A stretch of 64,000 bases of DNA, taken from Candidatus Saccharimonadota bacterium (GTDB lineage Bacteria > Patescibacteriota > Saccharimonadia > Saccharimonadales > Saccharimonadaceae). Below the pieces are notes generated by a model. That model did not search any database, was not told the DNA's origin, and worked only from the letters and a program-made list of their open reading frames with translations. The translations under genes and the position numbers were made by a program. The stretch spans positions 19,371 through 83,370 of the forward strand of contig JAFRJX010000002.1 in NCBI GenBank assembly GCA_017432025.1, read 5' to 3'. The number at the start of each line of letters is the position of its first letter. Positions within the stretch are counted from its first letter, which is position 1. Below, in pieces: positions 14,629 through 24,066 of this stretch.

Positions 14629-17397
14629 ATGGCGAAAAAGGAAAAGAAGCCGACTGATAAATTGGCTGATAAAACTGCCCTCACTAAATTTTTGCAGGGC
14701 GTGTTTGGTGACGCCCAGAAGAAGATTCTGAAGAAATACTGGAAACGTGCACAAGAGATTAATAAGCTTGAGCCAAAATACGAAAAAATGACCAACAAAG
14801 AGCTCGCAGCTCAGACTGACATTTTTAAGAGTAAAATTGAAAAAGCCCTGAAAACCGCTAAGCTCGAAGAAAAGAAGGTTGATACTAAGGGCAAGAAGGC
14901 TAAGAAGTCTAAGAAAGCCAAGAAGCATGTACAGGCTGATGATACGAAGATCTTAAACGAGCTTCTTCCAAATGCTTTTGCTGTAGCCAGAGAAGCATCG
15001 AAGCGTGTTTTAAAGATGCGCCCATATGATGTGCAGCTAATTGGTGGTATGGCGCTTCACGAAGGTAATGTAGCTGAGATGAAGACGGGTGAAGGTAAAA
15101 CTCTTGTTGCTATGCTCCCGGCATATCTTAATGCTCTTACTGGACGTGGTGTGCATATCGTTACGGTAAACGATTATCTTGCACAACGTGATGCCGGTTG
15201 GAACGGTCCAATCTACGATTTTCTCGGTATTTCTGTTGGTGTAATCATTAATGAAGCTTCATTCATTTATGATAAAGAATATGAAAATGAAGAGCATGAT
15301 GATGAGAGATTTCGCCATCTCCGCCCATGCACGAGAAAAGAAGCTTATAACGCAGACATTACTTATGGTACGAACAACGAGTTCGGTTTCGATTATCTCC
15401 GCGACAACATGACCTCTGAAGTTCAGTATCTTCGCCAGCGCGAATTGAACTTTGCAATTGTGGATGAGGTGGACTCTATCTTAATCGATGAGGCCAGAAC
15501 GCCACTCATTATCTCGGCGCCGGCTGGTGATAACCCGGAATCGTATTATCAATTTGCAAAAGTTGCCGGTAGACTTACTCCGGATGATTATGTCTTTGAT
15601 GAAAAGCGTCGTTCGGTGACATTGACCGATGCTGGTATTGATAAAGTCCAGAAGATTTTGGGTGTCGATAATTTGTATTCAACTAAGAATACGCGTCTCG
15701 TGTATCACATGGAACAGGCTCTTCGCGCAGAAGTAATCTTCAAGCGTGATAAAGACTATGTGGTGACGAATTCTGGCGAAGTAATCATTGTAGACGAGCA
15801 CACTGGCCGCTTGATGCAAGGGCGCCGTTACAACGAAGGTCTACATCAGGCGATTGAAGCTAAGGAAGGTGTGGTGGTAAAGCAAGAATCGATGACGCTT
15901 GCCACGATTTCATTCCAGAACTTCTTTAGACTTTACAAGAAGCTTTCGGGTATGACCGGTACGGCATTTACTGAAGCGGAAGAATTCCAACAGATTTATG
16001 CACTTGATGTGATTCAAATTCCACCAAACAAGCCGATTATCCGTGTAGATAAAGACGATTTGATTTACAAGACTAAGGCAGGGAAACTTCGCGCCATTGC
16101 AGCTGAAGTGAAGAAGTATCACGACAAAGGCCAGCCGGTGCTCGTGGGTTCCGGCTCAATTGCGAACAACGAGGAAATCGCAAGGTATCTAGATCAATTT
16201 GGTTTACCATATGAAATCCTGAACGCCAAGAACAACGAGCGTGAGGCTGCGATTATTGCGAAAGCCGGTGAAAAAGGCGCGATTACGCTTGCAACGAACA
16301 TGGCAGGTCGTGGTACCGATATTAAACTTGGTAAAGGTGTTAAAGAGCTTGGTGGCCTCGTCGTGATTGGTTCGGAACGTCATGATTCGCGTCGCGTAGA
16401 TAACCAGCTCCGTGGTCGTGGTGGCCGTCAGGGCGATCCGGGCACGACACAGTTCTTCGTGTCGTGTGAAGATGATTTGATGCGCATTTTCCAAGGCGAC
16501 CGCGTGAAGATGATTCTTACGAGACTGGGCGTAGATGAAGATACGCCAATTCAAACGAAGACGATTTCGAAGACTCTCGAGGCCGCACAAAAGCGCATCG
16601 AAGGATTTAACTTCGATTCACGCAAGAATGTGGTGCAATACGATAACGTGATTAACCGTCATCGTAAGGTAGTTTACATGATTCGCCGTAAGATTCTTGA
16701 GGGTGAAGACATTTATAAGGAAATTCATCGTTTAATGGTGGACGAGACGAAGATGCTAACCGAATTCTCGTCACGCGTGAACAAGAATTTCAACGAAGAA
16801 TTTAAGGCCGTCTTTGATTTCGATGATGACTTGATTTCCGAAATTGGTTTGAAGCGTAAAGAAAAAGACCGTGAGAAATTGGCGCTTGAGGCAGTTGAAC
16901 AAGCTTACAAACTGAAAGAAGATGAATTTACACCAGAGATTATGCGTAAGATTGAGCGTGAAGTATATCTCAAAGTGCTCGATACTTTGTGGATGCAACA
17001 CCTCGAGAATATGCAACATCTCCGTGAAGGTATTCACTGGCGTTCAGTTGGCCAACGCGATCCACTCGTGGAGTATCGTTCCGAATCGCAAAAACTCTTT
17101 GATGGTTTACAAAGGAATCTCCGTGAAGAAGTGCTTCATATTCTCCTTTCAATCACGCCGGCTGAGGCTCGCGATGATAATGTAACGGATGGTGAAGAAT
17201 ATGAATCTGAGCTCACTAAGATGGCGGGCAAACAAACCGAGCGTGGCGTGAACGAAATTCAGAAGGGCGAAAAGAATCTCGATTCTGAATTTAAGAAGAA
17301 AACTCCGGGTGCAACTGGCAAGAAAGCACCAGTGAGGAAATCGAAGAAAAAATCTGGTTCAAAGAAGAAATCTTCCAAGTCGAAAAAACGTAAATAA
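14629..17397 (+). CDS. secA: Preprotein translocase ATPase SecA
   Basis: Motor that drives unfolded preproteins through SecYEG. The 922 residues carry Walker A KTGEGKT (152-158), the DEVD box (279-282) followed by SILIDEARTPLI, and the second nucleotide-binding fold with ATNMAGRGTDIKLG. Two features are unusual: a Lys-rich insertion at about 72-100 near the N-terminus, and a Lys/Ser-rich C-terminal tail of about 30 residues in place of the cysteine zinc motif that binds SecB or lipids. Given the many exported proteins here, it is likely essential. Confidence 0.96.
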   Translation: MAKKEKKPTDKLADKTALTKFLQGVFGDAQKKILKKYWKRAQEINKLEPKYEKMTNKELAAQTDIFKSKIEKALKTAKLEEKKVDTKGKKAKKSKKAKKHVQADDTKILNELLPNAFAVAREASKRVLKMRPYDVQLIGGMALHEGNVAEMKTGEGKTLVAMLPAYLNALTGRGVHIVTVNDYLAQRDAGWNGPIYDFLGISVGVIINEASFIYDKEYENEEHDDERFRHLRPCTRKEAYNADITYGTNNEFGFDYLRDNMTSEVQYLRQRELNFAIVDEVDSILIDEARTPLIISAPAGDNPESYYQFAKVAGRLTPDDYVFDEKRRSVTLTDAGIDKVQKILGVDNLYSTKNTRLVYHMEQALRAEVIFKRDKDYVVTNSGEVIIVDEHTGRLMQGRRYNEGLHQAIEAKEGVVVKQESMTLATISFQNFFRLYKKLSGMTGTAFTEAEEFQQIYALDVIQIPPNKPIIRVDKDDLIYKTKAGKLRAIAAEVKKYHDKGQPVLVGSGSIANNEEIARYLDQFGLPYEILNAKNNEREAAIIAKAGEKGAITLATNMAGRGTDIKLGKGVKELGGLVVIGSERHDSRRVDNQLRGRGGRQGDPGTTQFFVSCEDDLMRIFQGDRVKMILTRLGVDEDTPIQTKTISKTLEAAQKRIEGFNFDSRKNVVQYDNVINRHRKVVYMIRRKILEGEDIYKEIHRLMVDETKMLTEFSSRVNKNFNEEFKAVFDFDDDLISEIGLKRKEKDREKLALEAVEQAYKLKEDEFTPEIMRKIEREVYLKVLDTLWMQHLENMQHLREGIHWRSVGQRDPLVEYRSESQKLFDGLQRNLREEVLHILLSITPAEARDDNVTDGEEYESELTKMAGKQTERGVNEIQKGEKNLDSEFKKKTPGATGKKAPVRKSKKKSGSKKKSSKSKKRK

Positions 17398-17400
17398 TCT

Positions 17401-18672
17401 ATGAAGCATTCAGTTGAAGAAATTACGCTAAAAAATGGCGCCAAAGGACTCTTAATTGACATCCCGGGTGCGTCAGTGATGTCAACCAGGATTCAGTTCC
17501 GGGCCGGTATGATGTATGCAAAAAGCCACGATGTGTATGAAATTCCACATGTGGTTGAGCATCTGGCTTTTGGTGCGAACTCAAAGTTTAAAGATGAGCA
17601 AGCTTTCGAAGCGGAGTTTACAAAAAACGGCGCTTATCACAATGCGTGGACTTCGGATATTTCAGTGTGTTACGAAACGGAATGTGCCGATTTTGAATGG
17701 GATCGCATTATGGATTTACAGAAGCTTTCTATTTGCGAACCGAGGTTCAATGAAGAAGAATTAAAGTCCGAAAAAGCCAATGTGAAGTCGGAGCTCACGG
17801 GTTATATGAATGATTATTATCGTTTGCTATGGCCACGCGTGCAACAGGCCGTAGGTGAAGATATTCTGGATTTGCCGGAGAGACTTAAAACAATTCCGAA
17901 TATTGAATTAAAAGATATTCGTGAACATTATCGCAGAACACACACGGCGAAAAATATGTTGTTTATTATCGCTGGAAAAATCCATGGTCGGAAACATAAA
18001 ATCATTCATGAACTCGAGAATTGGGACCTAAAAGAAGGTGAGAAATTCGAGATTCCACGTTCGGATTTACATTCATCGGAAGCGGTGTCGATTAGAAGAA
18101 AAGACGCGTCGAATATCACCTTTGGGTTTTCACTCGTCACACCAAGGCATTTAGAGCCGAATGAAGTCTTTGCGATGAGCTGTCTAAATCACATATTAAA
18201 CGGCACGATGAATTCGAAAATTTTTGGTGCGGCGAGAAAACGTGGCTTAGTTTATGGTATGGGTAGCTCGATTGCGAGCAACGCCACGAATTCGTATTGG
18301 GATTTTGACGGGGAAGTAAACATTGAAAATGCGATGGAGCTATTCGAACTAATCCAAACTGAAATGGTGAAGGCATTAAACGGCGAGATTTTGGACGAAG
18401 ATTTCGAAGCGGCGCGTTCGTATGCGCTTGGCAGATTCCAAATGGGTGCGCAAACGGTCGGCCAGATTGCCGATTATTATGCGGAGAATTACTTCACGAA
18501 CGAAACGATTGAACGATATGACGATATGCCAAATCTCATCAAGGGAATTGATAAGGCGAAGATGATTGAACTCGCGCGTGAATTTGCCGGCTCTGGCATT
18601 AAAGGTTTTGCGACCGTTTCCTCTGTGGAAAAAGCCGTAATTTCGGAACTCGAAACGCATTTAAATTTCTAA
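17401..18672 (+). CDS. M16 family zinc peptidase
   Basis: Metalloprotease of the pitrilysin/processing-peptidase family, 423 residues, no signal peptide. The inverted zinc site HVVEH lies at 50-54 and the third ligand is probably E131, 76 residues beyond H54, exactly the family spacing. A C-terminal inactive-type domain follows (about 230-420). It starts four bases after secA, so it is probably transcribed with it. The substrate is unknown. Confidence 0.9.
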   Translation: MKHSVEEITLKNGAKGLLIDIPGASVMSTRIQFRAGMMYAKSHDVYEIPHVVEHLAFGANSKFKDEQAFEAEFTKNGAYHNAWTSDISVCYETECADFEWDRIMDLQKLSICEPRFNEEELKSEKANVKSELTGYMNDYYRLLWPRVQQAVGEDILDLPERLKTIPNIELKDIREHYRRTHTAKNMLFIIAGKIHGRKHKIIHELENWDLKEGEKFEIPRSDLHSSEAVSIRRKDASNITFGFSLVTPRHLEPNEVFAMSCLNHILNGTMNSKIFGAARKRGLVYGMGSSIASNATNSYWDFDGEVNIENAMELFELIQTEMVKALNGEILDEDFEAARSYALGRFQMGAQTVGQIADYYAENYFTNETIERYDDMPNLIKGIDKAKMIELAREFAGSGIKGFATVSSVEKAVISELETHLNF

Positions 18673-18690
18673 AAAACATAAGCTTAATTA

Positions 18691-18718
18691 TTGATTTTTT
18701 CAGAGAAAAAAGTATAAT
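18691..18718 (+). promoter_or_regulatory. Promoter of the dockerin protease cluster
   Basis: TTGATT at 18691-18696, a 16-base spacer and TATAAT at 18713-18718. The hexamer ends seven bases before the ATG at 18726, so the message is predicted leaderless. Confidence 0.6.
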
Positions 18719-18725
18719 TAAGTTA

Positions 18726-21700
18726 ATGCTTAGGTCAAAGCTAAAAAACAGATATATTTTAGTGATTACAGCATTTGCTATATTTGCTGGCTTTTTTGGT
18801 TTTCAGAAAGCTTACGCACTTGAAGCGATTGAAATTATTCTTAAGTCCGACGAATACAGTTATCTTCCAGACGTAGCAAAAGAATTAGTTCGTAAAAATT
18901 ACGAAGAAAACGGTTCTTTGATTTTAACCGAAAAGAATCAGAAACCAGGTGAGATTTATTTGAACCCGGAATACATCAAATATCTCGAACTTAGTGATGA
19001 GGAAAAACAAGAAGTTGATGTGATTCCAATGACTTTTGTGATAAGTCCGGAAGAAACGACGACTAAGCGTGGTGTAAAATCACCTACAACCGATACCACT
19101 GATGCGCAAACATACAATGAGTTCATTAGTATAAGTGATAATCTTCCGACCTCATTTGATCTTCGCAATGTGAATAACGAATCTTACATTACACCACTCA
19201 AAAATCAGGGTTCTTATGGTCTTTGTTGGGATTTTGCGTTTAACGAACAAGCCGAAAGCTATTTAATGAGAACGAAGAACGAACCATACAATGCACTGAC
19301 GACGCAACAGTTTTCAATTCGCCAAATGGACTACGCAACGAGCTCGAATGGTTTTAATAATTACGTAAACGAAGATGGCTCACGTGCCCTCACAAAGGGC
19401 GGTAATTTCTATATGGCTTCTTGGGTAGCCGCCAATGGTTTGGCACTTGCAAATGACTCCTTCTTCCCGTATACGACTAACGATACTAATCCGCGCGAGA
19501 TGGCGGATATTTTGAATTACAATGTTGCGAAATATGAAGTCAACCGTGCGATTATGCTTGGGTCACTTAGATCAACGCTCGGTGATTATAATTTCCTTAG
19601 ATATGCTAAAAGCGGTATTATGCGCTATGGTGGCGCAGAAGTTTCGACTGGTTCACCAAACGGTACTTGCGGTTCGATGTGGAACGGCAGATCGATAATC
19701 TTTGATGAAACGTCTTGTTCGCAGGATGACAATTTCGGTGCGCACTCAATGCACATCATTGGTTGGGATGATAATTATTCCTGGGCCTTTTGCCGCTTTG
19801 GTTCGATGCATGTAGCGCCAAATGCTTACGGGGCTTGCGATGCTGGTGATTTAGTCACCGGTACTGGTGCATGGTTAGTGAGAAACTCGTGGGGCGTAAG
19901 AAGCGATGGCCGTGATTATATTTACATCGCTTACGACTCAACTAGAGCGACAATGCAAATAAACTTTACGACTGATATGTCGCTCATGAGCGAAAGAACC
20001 TGGGATAACAATTACCATAGGAATCACTGGTATCACGGTGTTGGCACAGCGCTTTCGGATTCGATTACAGTTGAACGCAAAGTTCCTGGTGCCGAAAAAC
20101 TTGAATTAATTAAGTTCTTGCCGTATTCGTACAATGCCAATTACATAGTCACAGCAACTGATGGCACCCATACGTATACTTTGTTTAACGGAAATATATT
20201 ATGGCCAGGTGTGTTTACGATTGACGTATCGGATCAGAATGTAGTGTTCGATGCGGATACATTTACAGTGACGATAACCAGCTCGAAAGTCATGATTACG
20301 AACATGATTGGTGTGTTTACGTCGAATGTAAACAAAACACCACGAATGGGTACAGATGATATAGATATTAATGTCGGTATTATTCCGCAAAACTCGACGC
20401 ACGATCTTAAAGTGATGACCTACACAAAGAATATTCCTTCTGATGCGACGCCAACTTATTCTTTGTGGGATGGCAGTAATGATATTACATCTGGTAATCT
20501 TACCGTCCTGCACAATAAGGTGGGTGCCAACAAGATTAATGCTTATGTGGCAATTAACACTAATATTGGTTCTGGCGATTTTGTACTCAGGGTTTGTTAT
20601 TTAGAAAATTGTGACGATATACAAATTACGATTTCTGGCGTATCGGTAGCGGGCGGTACTGGTGTGGATGGTGATCCGTATCTCATTTCGAGAGAAAGCG
20701 AATTCTCGGCAATGAGGGCATATCCGTACGCTTTGTTTGAATTAAGTAACGATATTGTGCTCACAAAGCCATTTACGCCAATCGGTACAGCGATGACGCC
20801 ATTTACGGGTAAACTTTCTGGTGGTGGGCATACGATTTCGAATTTGCAAGTGACCGGTGATGGTGAATGTGTGGGTATGTTTGGCTATATGCAGGGTAGT
20901 GGTGGCTCTTATTATCCATTGATTTCATTATTTATTGACAATATGAGTATTAGGGGCTCGCAAAATGTAGGGTTAATTGGTTGTTTCTATAATCCACTTA
21001 ACACTACGCCACAAATTAAGGATATATATATTATTGGTGGTTCAGTTGAATCGACCGGAGGAAATGCCGGTGCCCTGATTGGTAAGACAACTTTTGCGGA
21101 GGGCGCAAACAACATTTCGGTTTCATATACTTATTCTTCGGCGAATGTGTCTGGGCAAGAATCTAGTGGCATATTTGGTAGTGTCGGTCCAAATGGTGGG
21201 TTGACGCTAAGGTTTATCCAGAATACCGGTACGGTGACTGCAAAAGCTAAGGATGATGATACTTATACTGACTATCATAATCAGATTGTGGGTAAGGAAG
21301 ACAATACTGATATTAATTTGGCGAACTATATTACATCGGCATTGATTAAACGCGGTAGATTCTACGAAAATGAGATTAATAATTATAAAACTGGAATTGG
21401 TTGGACGACGAGAACTATCGATGGTGCAGCCAGAACGCCACTACTCGCGAAAGTTGCCAACGCTTCATTATTTGAGTTCTCAACGATTGAAACGAATGTG
21501 ACTTTGAAACAGGGCGAGACGATGTCGCTCATGCATTACATCACGCCGTCAATGGACGCAGCAAGAGTTACCTATAGCGTGACGGATTCTGGTGACGGTG
21601 CGATTGAAGTGATTGATGAAAAGAATGCTGATAATAATTATTATCCAGAAGATATTAAGATTGTGGGTAAAAAAGCTGGCGTTGGGACGATTCATCTATC

Positions 21701-22181
21701 GCTTCAATACGATGGAAATGAACGTGATATGACCGTGGACGTGATTGGCCCGGTGGTGGATACTCAGGATGGTACGATTGCTGAGAGCGGGTCGGATGTT
21801 CTGATGATGCATGAGGGCGTTGTCGGCGACGTGACGAGCCGTCTTGAGATGTCGAACGCCGCAGAAGTGACGTACACACATTATGATAAGGACGATAATA
21901 TTGTAGAGGATAACACAATTAAGACCGGCGACAAGATTAGGATGTCGGTGGATGATGATTGGTATTATGATTATTTGATGATAGTCTATGGCGATGTAAA
22001 TGGCGATGGCGCTGTAGGCTCAGGCGATTACGTTAAAATCAAGAAACACATCATGGATGTGGAGACCTTGACCGGTTCCTCGCCGGGGTTCTTAGCGGCG
22101 GATCTAAATGATGATAAGAATGTTTCATCAATAGATTATATAAAAGTAAGAAATTATATTATGAATGGAGGTAATTCATGA
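18726..22181 (+). CDS. Secreted C1A (papain-like) protease with lectin-like, GLUG-like and dockerin domains
   Basis: Large exported protein of 1151 residues. Signal peptide about 1-31, prodomain-like region, then a papain-fold peptidase with oxyanion Gln161, catalytic Cys167 (QGSYGLCW), His340 and Asn387 (RNSWG), so apparently active. Next come a lectin-like beta domain (about 410-520), a GLUG-like repeat region (about 640-830) and Ig-like segments. The C-terminus (about 1085-1148) is a type I dockerin with two calcium loops (DVNGDGAVGSGD and DLNDDKNVSSID). Dockerins bind cohesins; no cohesin is recognised in the window. First gene of a coupled three-gene cluster; the domain style is common in Firmicutes, so transfer is possible. 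Confidence 0.9.
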   Translation: MLRSKLKNRYILVITAFAIFAGFFGFQKAYALEAIEIILKSDEYSYLPDVAKELVRKNYEENGSLILTEKNQKPGEIYLNPEYIKYLELSDEEKQEVDVIPMTFVISPEETTTKRGVKSPTTDTTDAQTYNEFISISDNLPTSFDLRNVNNESYITPLKNQGSYGLCWDFAFNEQAESYLMRTKNEPYNALTTQQFSIRQMDYATSSNGFNNYVNEDGSRALTKGGNFYMASWVAANGLALANDSFFPYTTNDTNPREMADILNYNVAKYEVNRAIMLGSLRSTLGDYNFLRYAKSGIMRYGGAEVSTGSPNGTCGSMWNGRSIIFDETSCSQDDNFGAHSMHIIGWDDNYSWAFCRFGSMHVAPNAYGACDAGDLVTGTGAWLVRNSWGVRSDGRDYIYIAYDSTRATMQINFTTDMSLMSERTWDNNYHRNHWYHGVGTALSDSITVERKVPGAEKLELIKFLPYSYNANYIVTATDGTHTYTLFNGNILWPGVFTIDVSDQNVVFDADTFTVTITSSKVMITNMIGVFTSNVNKTPRMGTDDIDINVGIIPQNSTHDLKVMTYTKNIPSDATPTYSLWDGSNDITSGNLTVLHNKVGANKINAYVAINTNIGSGDFVLRVCYLENCDDIQITISGVSVAGGTGVDGDPYLISRESEFSAMRAYPYALFELSNDIVLTKPFTPIGTAMTPFTGKLSGGGHTISNLQVTGDGECVGMFGYMQGSGGSYYPLISLFIDNMSIRGSQNVGLIGCFYNPLNTTPQIKDIYIIGGSVESTGGNAGALIGKTTFAEGANNISVSYTYSSANVSGQESSGIFGSVGPNGGLTLRFIQNTGTVTAKAKDDDTYTDYHNQIVGKEDNTDINLANYITSALIKRGRFYENEINNYKTGIGWTTRTIDGAARTPLLAKVANASLFEFSTIETNVTLKQGETMSLMHYITPSMDAARVTYSVTDSGDGAIEVIDEKNADNNYYPEDIKIVGKKAGVGTIHLSLQYDGNERDMTVDVIGPVVDTQDGTIAESGSDVLMMHEGVVGDVTSRLEMSNAAEVTYTHYDKDDNIVEDNTIKTGDKIRMSVDDDWYYDYLMIVYGDVNGDGAVGSGDYVKIKKHIMDVETLTGSSPGFLAADLNDDKNVSSIDYIKVRNYIMNGGNS

Positions 22182-23008
22182 AAAAACTAAAACAAAAATT
22201 AATAGGAGCGACACTTGCCGTAGTAGTGCTAACGTTGGCGTTCTGCTCCGGTATGACGGCTTTTGCAGTTGGTAGCATCGCTGTATCGACCAATAGCCTC
22301 AACATTGCAATTGGTGGTGATGCCACCTTTACGATTTCGGCAACTAATGCGGCCGGTCGTATCGATATCGTTTCGAATGATACTGATGTGGCGACCGTCT
22401 CCGACGATAGCGTGTTCCTTGATTCGAATCTTGAGAACGAAGGTGAAGCCACGATTACTGTAACGGCTGAAGGTGCTGGTAATACTACAATCACGGTGAC
22501 TTTGACCGATGTGGTGACGTTTGATGAAGAGCAACTTTCTCCATCCACGACTTACACTGTGAATGTGACGGTAGGTCCGGAAATCGAAGAAGATAGCGTT
22601 CTTGAAGCAGTTACCGATGGCATCTTGCTTCTGAACAGTGGCGATTTTAGCGATGTGGAAAGTAGGGTCAATACCGGTTCGGCCGTAGCGACGATTTCGC
22701 ACCTCAGAAGTGACATGTCTGAAGCCGATAGTGATGCTGTGAAAACTGGCGATGTTTTAAGAGTTGCGATTGGTGGTGTGAACTATGATTATACTTTGGC
22801 ATTTCTTGGCGATGTTGATGGCAATGCCTTAGTAAACTCAGCTGACTACATTAAAGTCAGGAAGCATATCATGGATATTGAGACAATTACCGAGAACACA
22901 GTGACTTGGTTCGCTGCCGATATCAACAAAAATGATACGATTACCTCTGCTGATTACATTAAAATCAGGCTATATATCATGGATGGGACTGGAGAATGGC
23001 GACCATGA
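22178..23008 (+). CDS. Secreted Ig-like/dockerin protein
   Basis: Exported protein of 276 residues: signal peptide (about 1-30), one BIG2-type Ig-like domain (about 31-130), a linker domain and a C-terminal type I dockerin (about 211-272) with loops DVDGNALVNSAD and DINKNDTITSAD. The segment before the dockerin (KTGDVLRV...YDYTLAFLGDV) parallels that of the protease upstream, so the two share the same C-terminal module. The ATG overlaps the upstream stop (ATGA), implying translational coupling. It has no catalytic domain and may be a structural or adaptor subunit. Confidence 0.87.
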   Translation: MKKLKQKLIGATLAVVVLTLAFCSGMTAFAVGSIAVSTNSLNIAIGGDATFTISATNAAGRIDIVSNDTDVATVSDDSVFLDSNLENEGEATITVTAEGAGNTTITVTLTDVVTFDEEQLSPSTTYTVNVTVGPEIEEDSVLEAVTDGILLLNSGDFSDVESRVNTGSAVATISHLRSDMSEADSDAVKTGDVLRVAIGGVNYDYTLAFLGDVDGNALVNSADYIKVRKHIMDIETITENTVTWFAADINKNDTITSADYIKIRLYIMDGTGEWRP

Positions 23009-24066
23009 TGAAGAACCTCAAAAAAATCTTACTTACTTTTATATTATCTTTTTCAATCATTTTACCTTCAGGGTTAGTGTATGCTGATATTGGCGATATG
23101 AGGGTAAGCACGGATGCCCTAACTATCGAAAAGGGCAAATCGGCGACATTCACTATTTCGGCGGTGTCGGCTGCCGGTAGAGTTGATATTTCAATTAGTA
23201 ACTCAACAGTTGCATCAATCTCTTCAACTAAGGAATTCCTAGACTGCGCTCCGGGTCAATCTTGTACTCCGGCTACAATTACTGTCAAAGGATTGGTGGC
23301 GGGCAACGCTGCGATTTCAGTAACTGCGACTGATATGACCGGTTATGACGATATTTCAATCAATGGTAAGACGCGTAATATTCGGGTGACCGTGAAGGAT
23401 CCAGAACCAACTCCGACTCCAACCCCAACACCTACACCAACCCCAACACCTACACCAACTCCGACTCCGGATACACCGGTGCCGGATACTGCGGCAAAGA
23501 GTAGTGATACGAGTATCAAGGCCGTTAAGATTGGTAATAAGGAACTCAAACTCGAAGACGAGAAGTATAAGATTACGGTTGAGAATGACGTTTCGGAAAT
23601 TGAACTTAGTGTAACGGCTACGGATAGCAAAGCAACTGTGACCGGTGCAGTGGGAAAACAAATCTTAAAGGTTGGTCTTAATAAACTCGTGGTGATTGTG
23701 ACGGCCGAAGATGGCACAAGAAAAGATTACATCATTGAAGTCACGAGAGCGAGTGTCGATTGTCCAGTTTGCGAAACTTGTAAGAAGTGCGAAGAAAAAG
23801 AAGATAACTCTTTGATTTGGATGATTATTGCAATCTCAGAGGGTGTCCTAATCGTGCTTGGTCTACTATTCTTATTAATTAAGAAACTTGGTAAAGGCAA
23901 GAAAGACAACGGCGGCGAAGGCGAAACGCCGTCCGAACCGGAGAAAGAAAACCCATTTAAGAATGAGGCGGCGGCTCCAGGAACAGGAACAGTGGTAACG
24001 CCGGTTACTACGGCTGACACTACTAAGCCAGTGACTGAGGAAGAATTAAAAGAGGCGTTTAATTAA
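23005..24066 (+). CDS. Membrane-anchored Ig-like surface protein
   Basis: 353 residues. Signal peptide, an N-terminal Ig-like domain closely similar to that of the preceding protein (VSTDALTIEKGKSATFTIS against VSTNSLNIAIGGDATFTIS), a Pro-Thr linker, a cadherin-like beta-sandwich, a four-cysteine CPVCETCKKC cluster, one transmembrane helix and a cytoplasmic tail of about 70 residues. It lacks a dockerin and is anchored, so it may be the cell-surface base of the cluster. The ATG at 23005 overlaps the upstream stop (ATGA) with GGAG about ten bases before; an in-frame ATG nine bases earlier is less likely. Its last 21 bases overlap the convergent murD. Confidence 0.87.
   Translation: MMKNLKKILLTFILSFSIILPSGLVYADIGDMRVSTDALTIEKGKSATFTISAVSAAGRVDISISNSTVASISSTKEFLDCAPGQSCTPATITVKGLVAGNAAISVTATDMTGYDDISINGKTRNIRVTVKDPEPTPTPTPTPTPTPTPTPTPTPDTPVPDTAAKSSDTSIKAVKIGNKELKLEDEKYKITVENDVSEIELSVTATDSKATVTGAVGKQILKVGLNKLVVIVTAEDGTRKDYIIEVTRASVDCPVCETCKKCEEKEDNSLIWMIIAISEGVLIVLGLLFLLIKKLGKGKKDNGGEGETPSEPEKENPFKNEAAAPGTGTVVTPVTTADTTKPVTEEELKEAFN
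23405..23469 (+). repeat. Pro-Thr tandem repeat
   Basis: Repeated CCNACN codons encode about ten consecutive Pro-Thr pairs, a typical extended wall-spanning linker. Copy number may vary by slippage between strains. Confidence 0.85.

Noticed and set aside
23405..23469. Short tandem repeat that might suggest a CRISPR or VNTR locus
   Set aside because: It is an in-frame Pro-Thr linker within a surface protein; there are no spacers.
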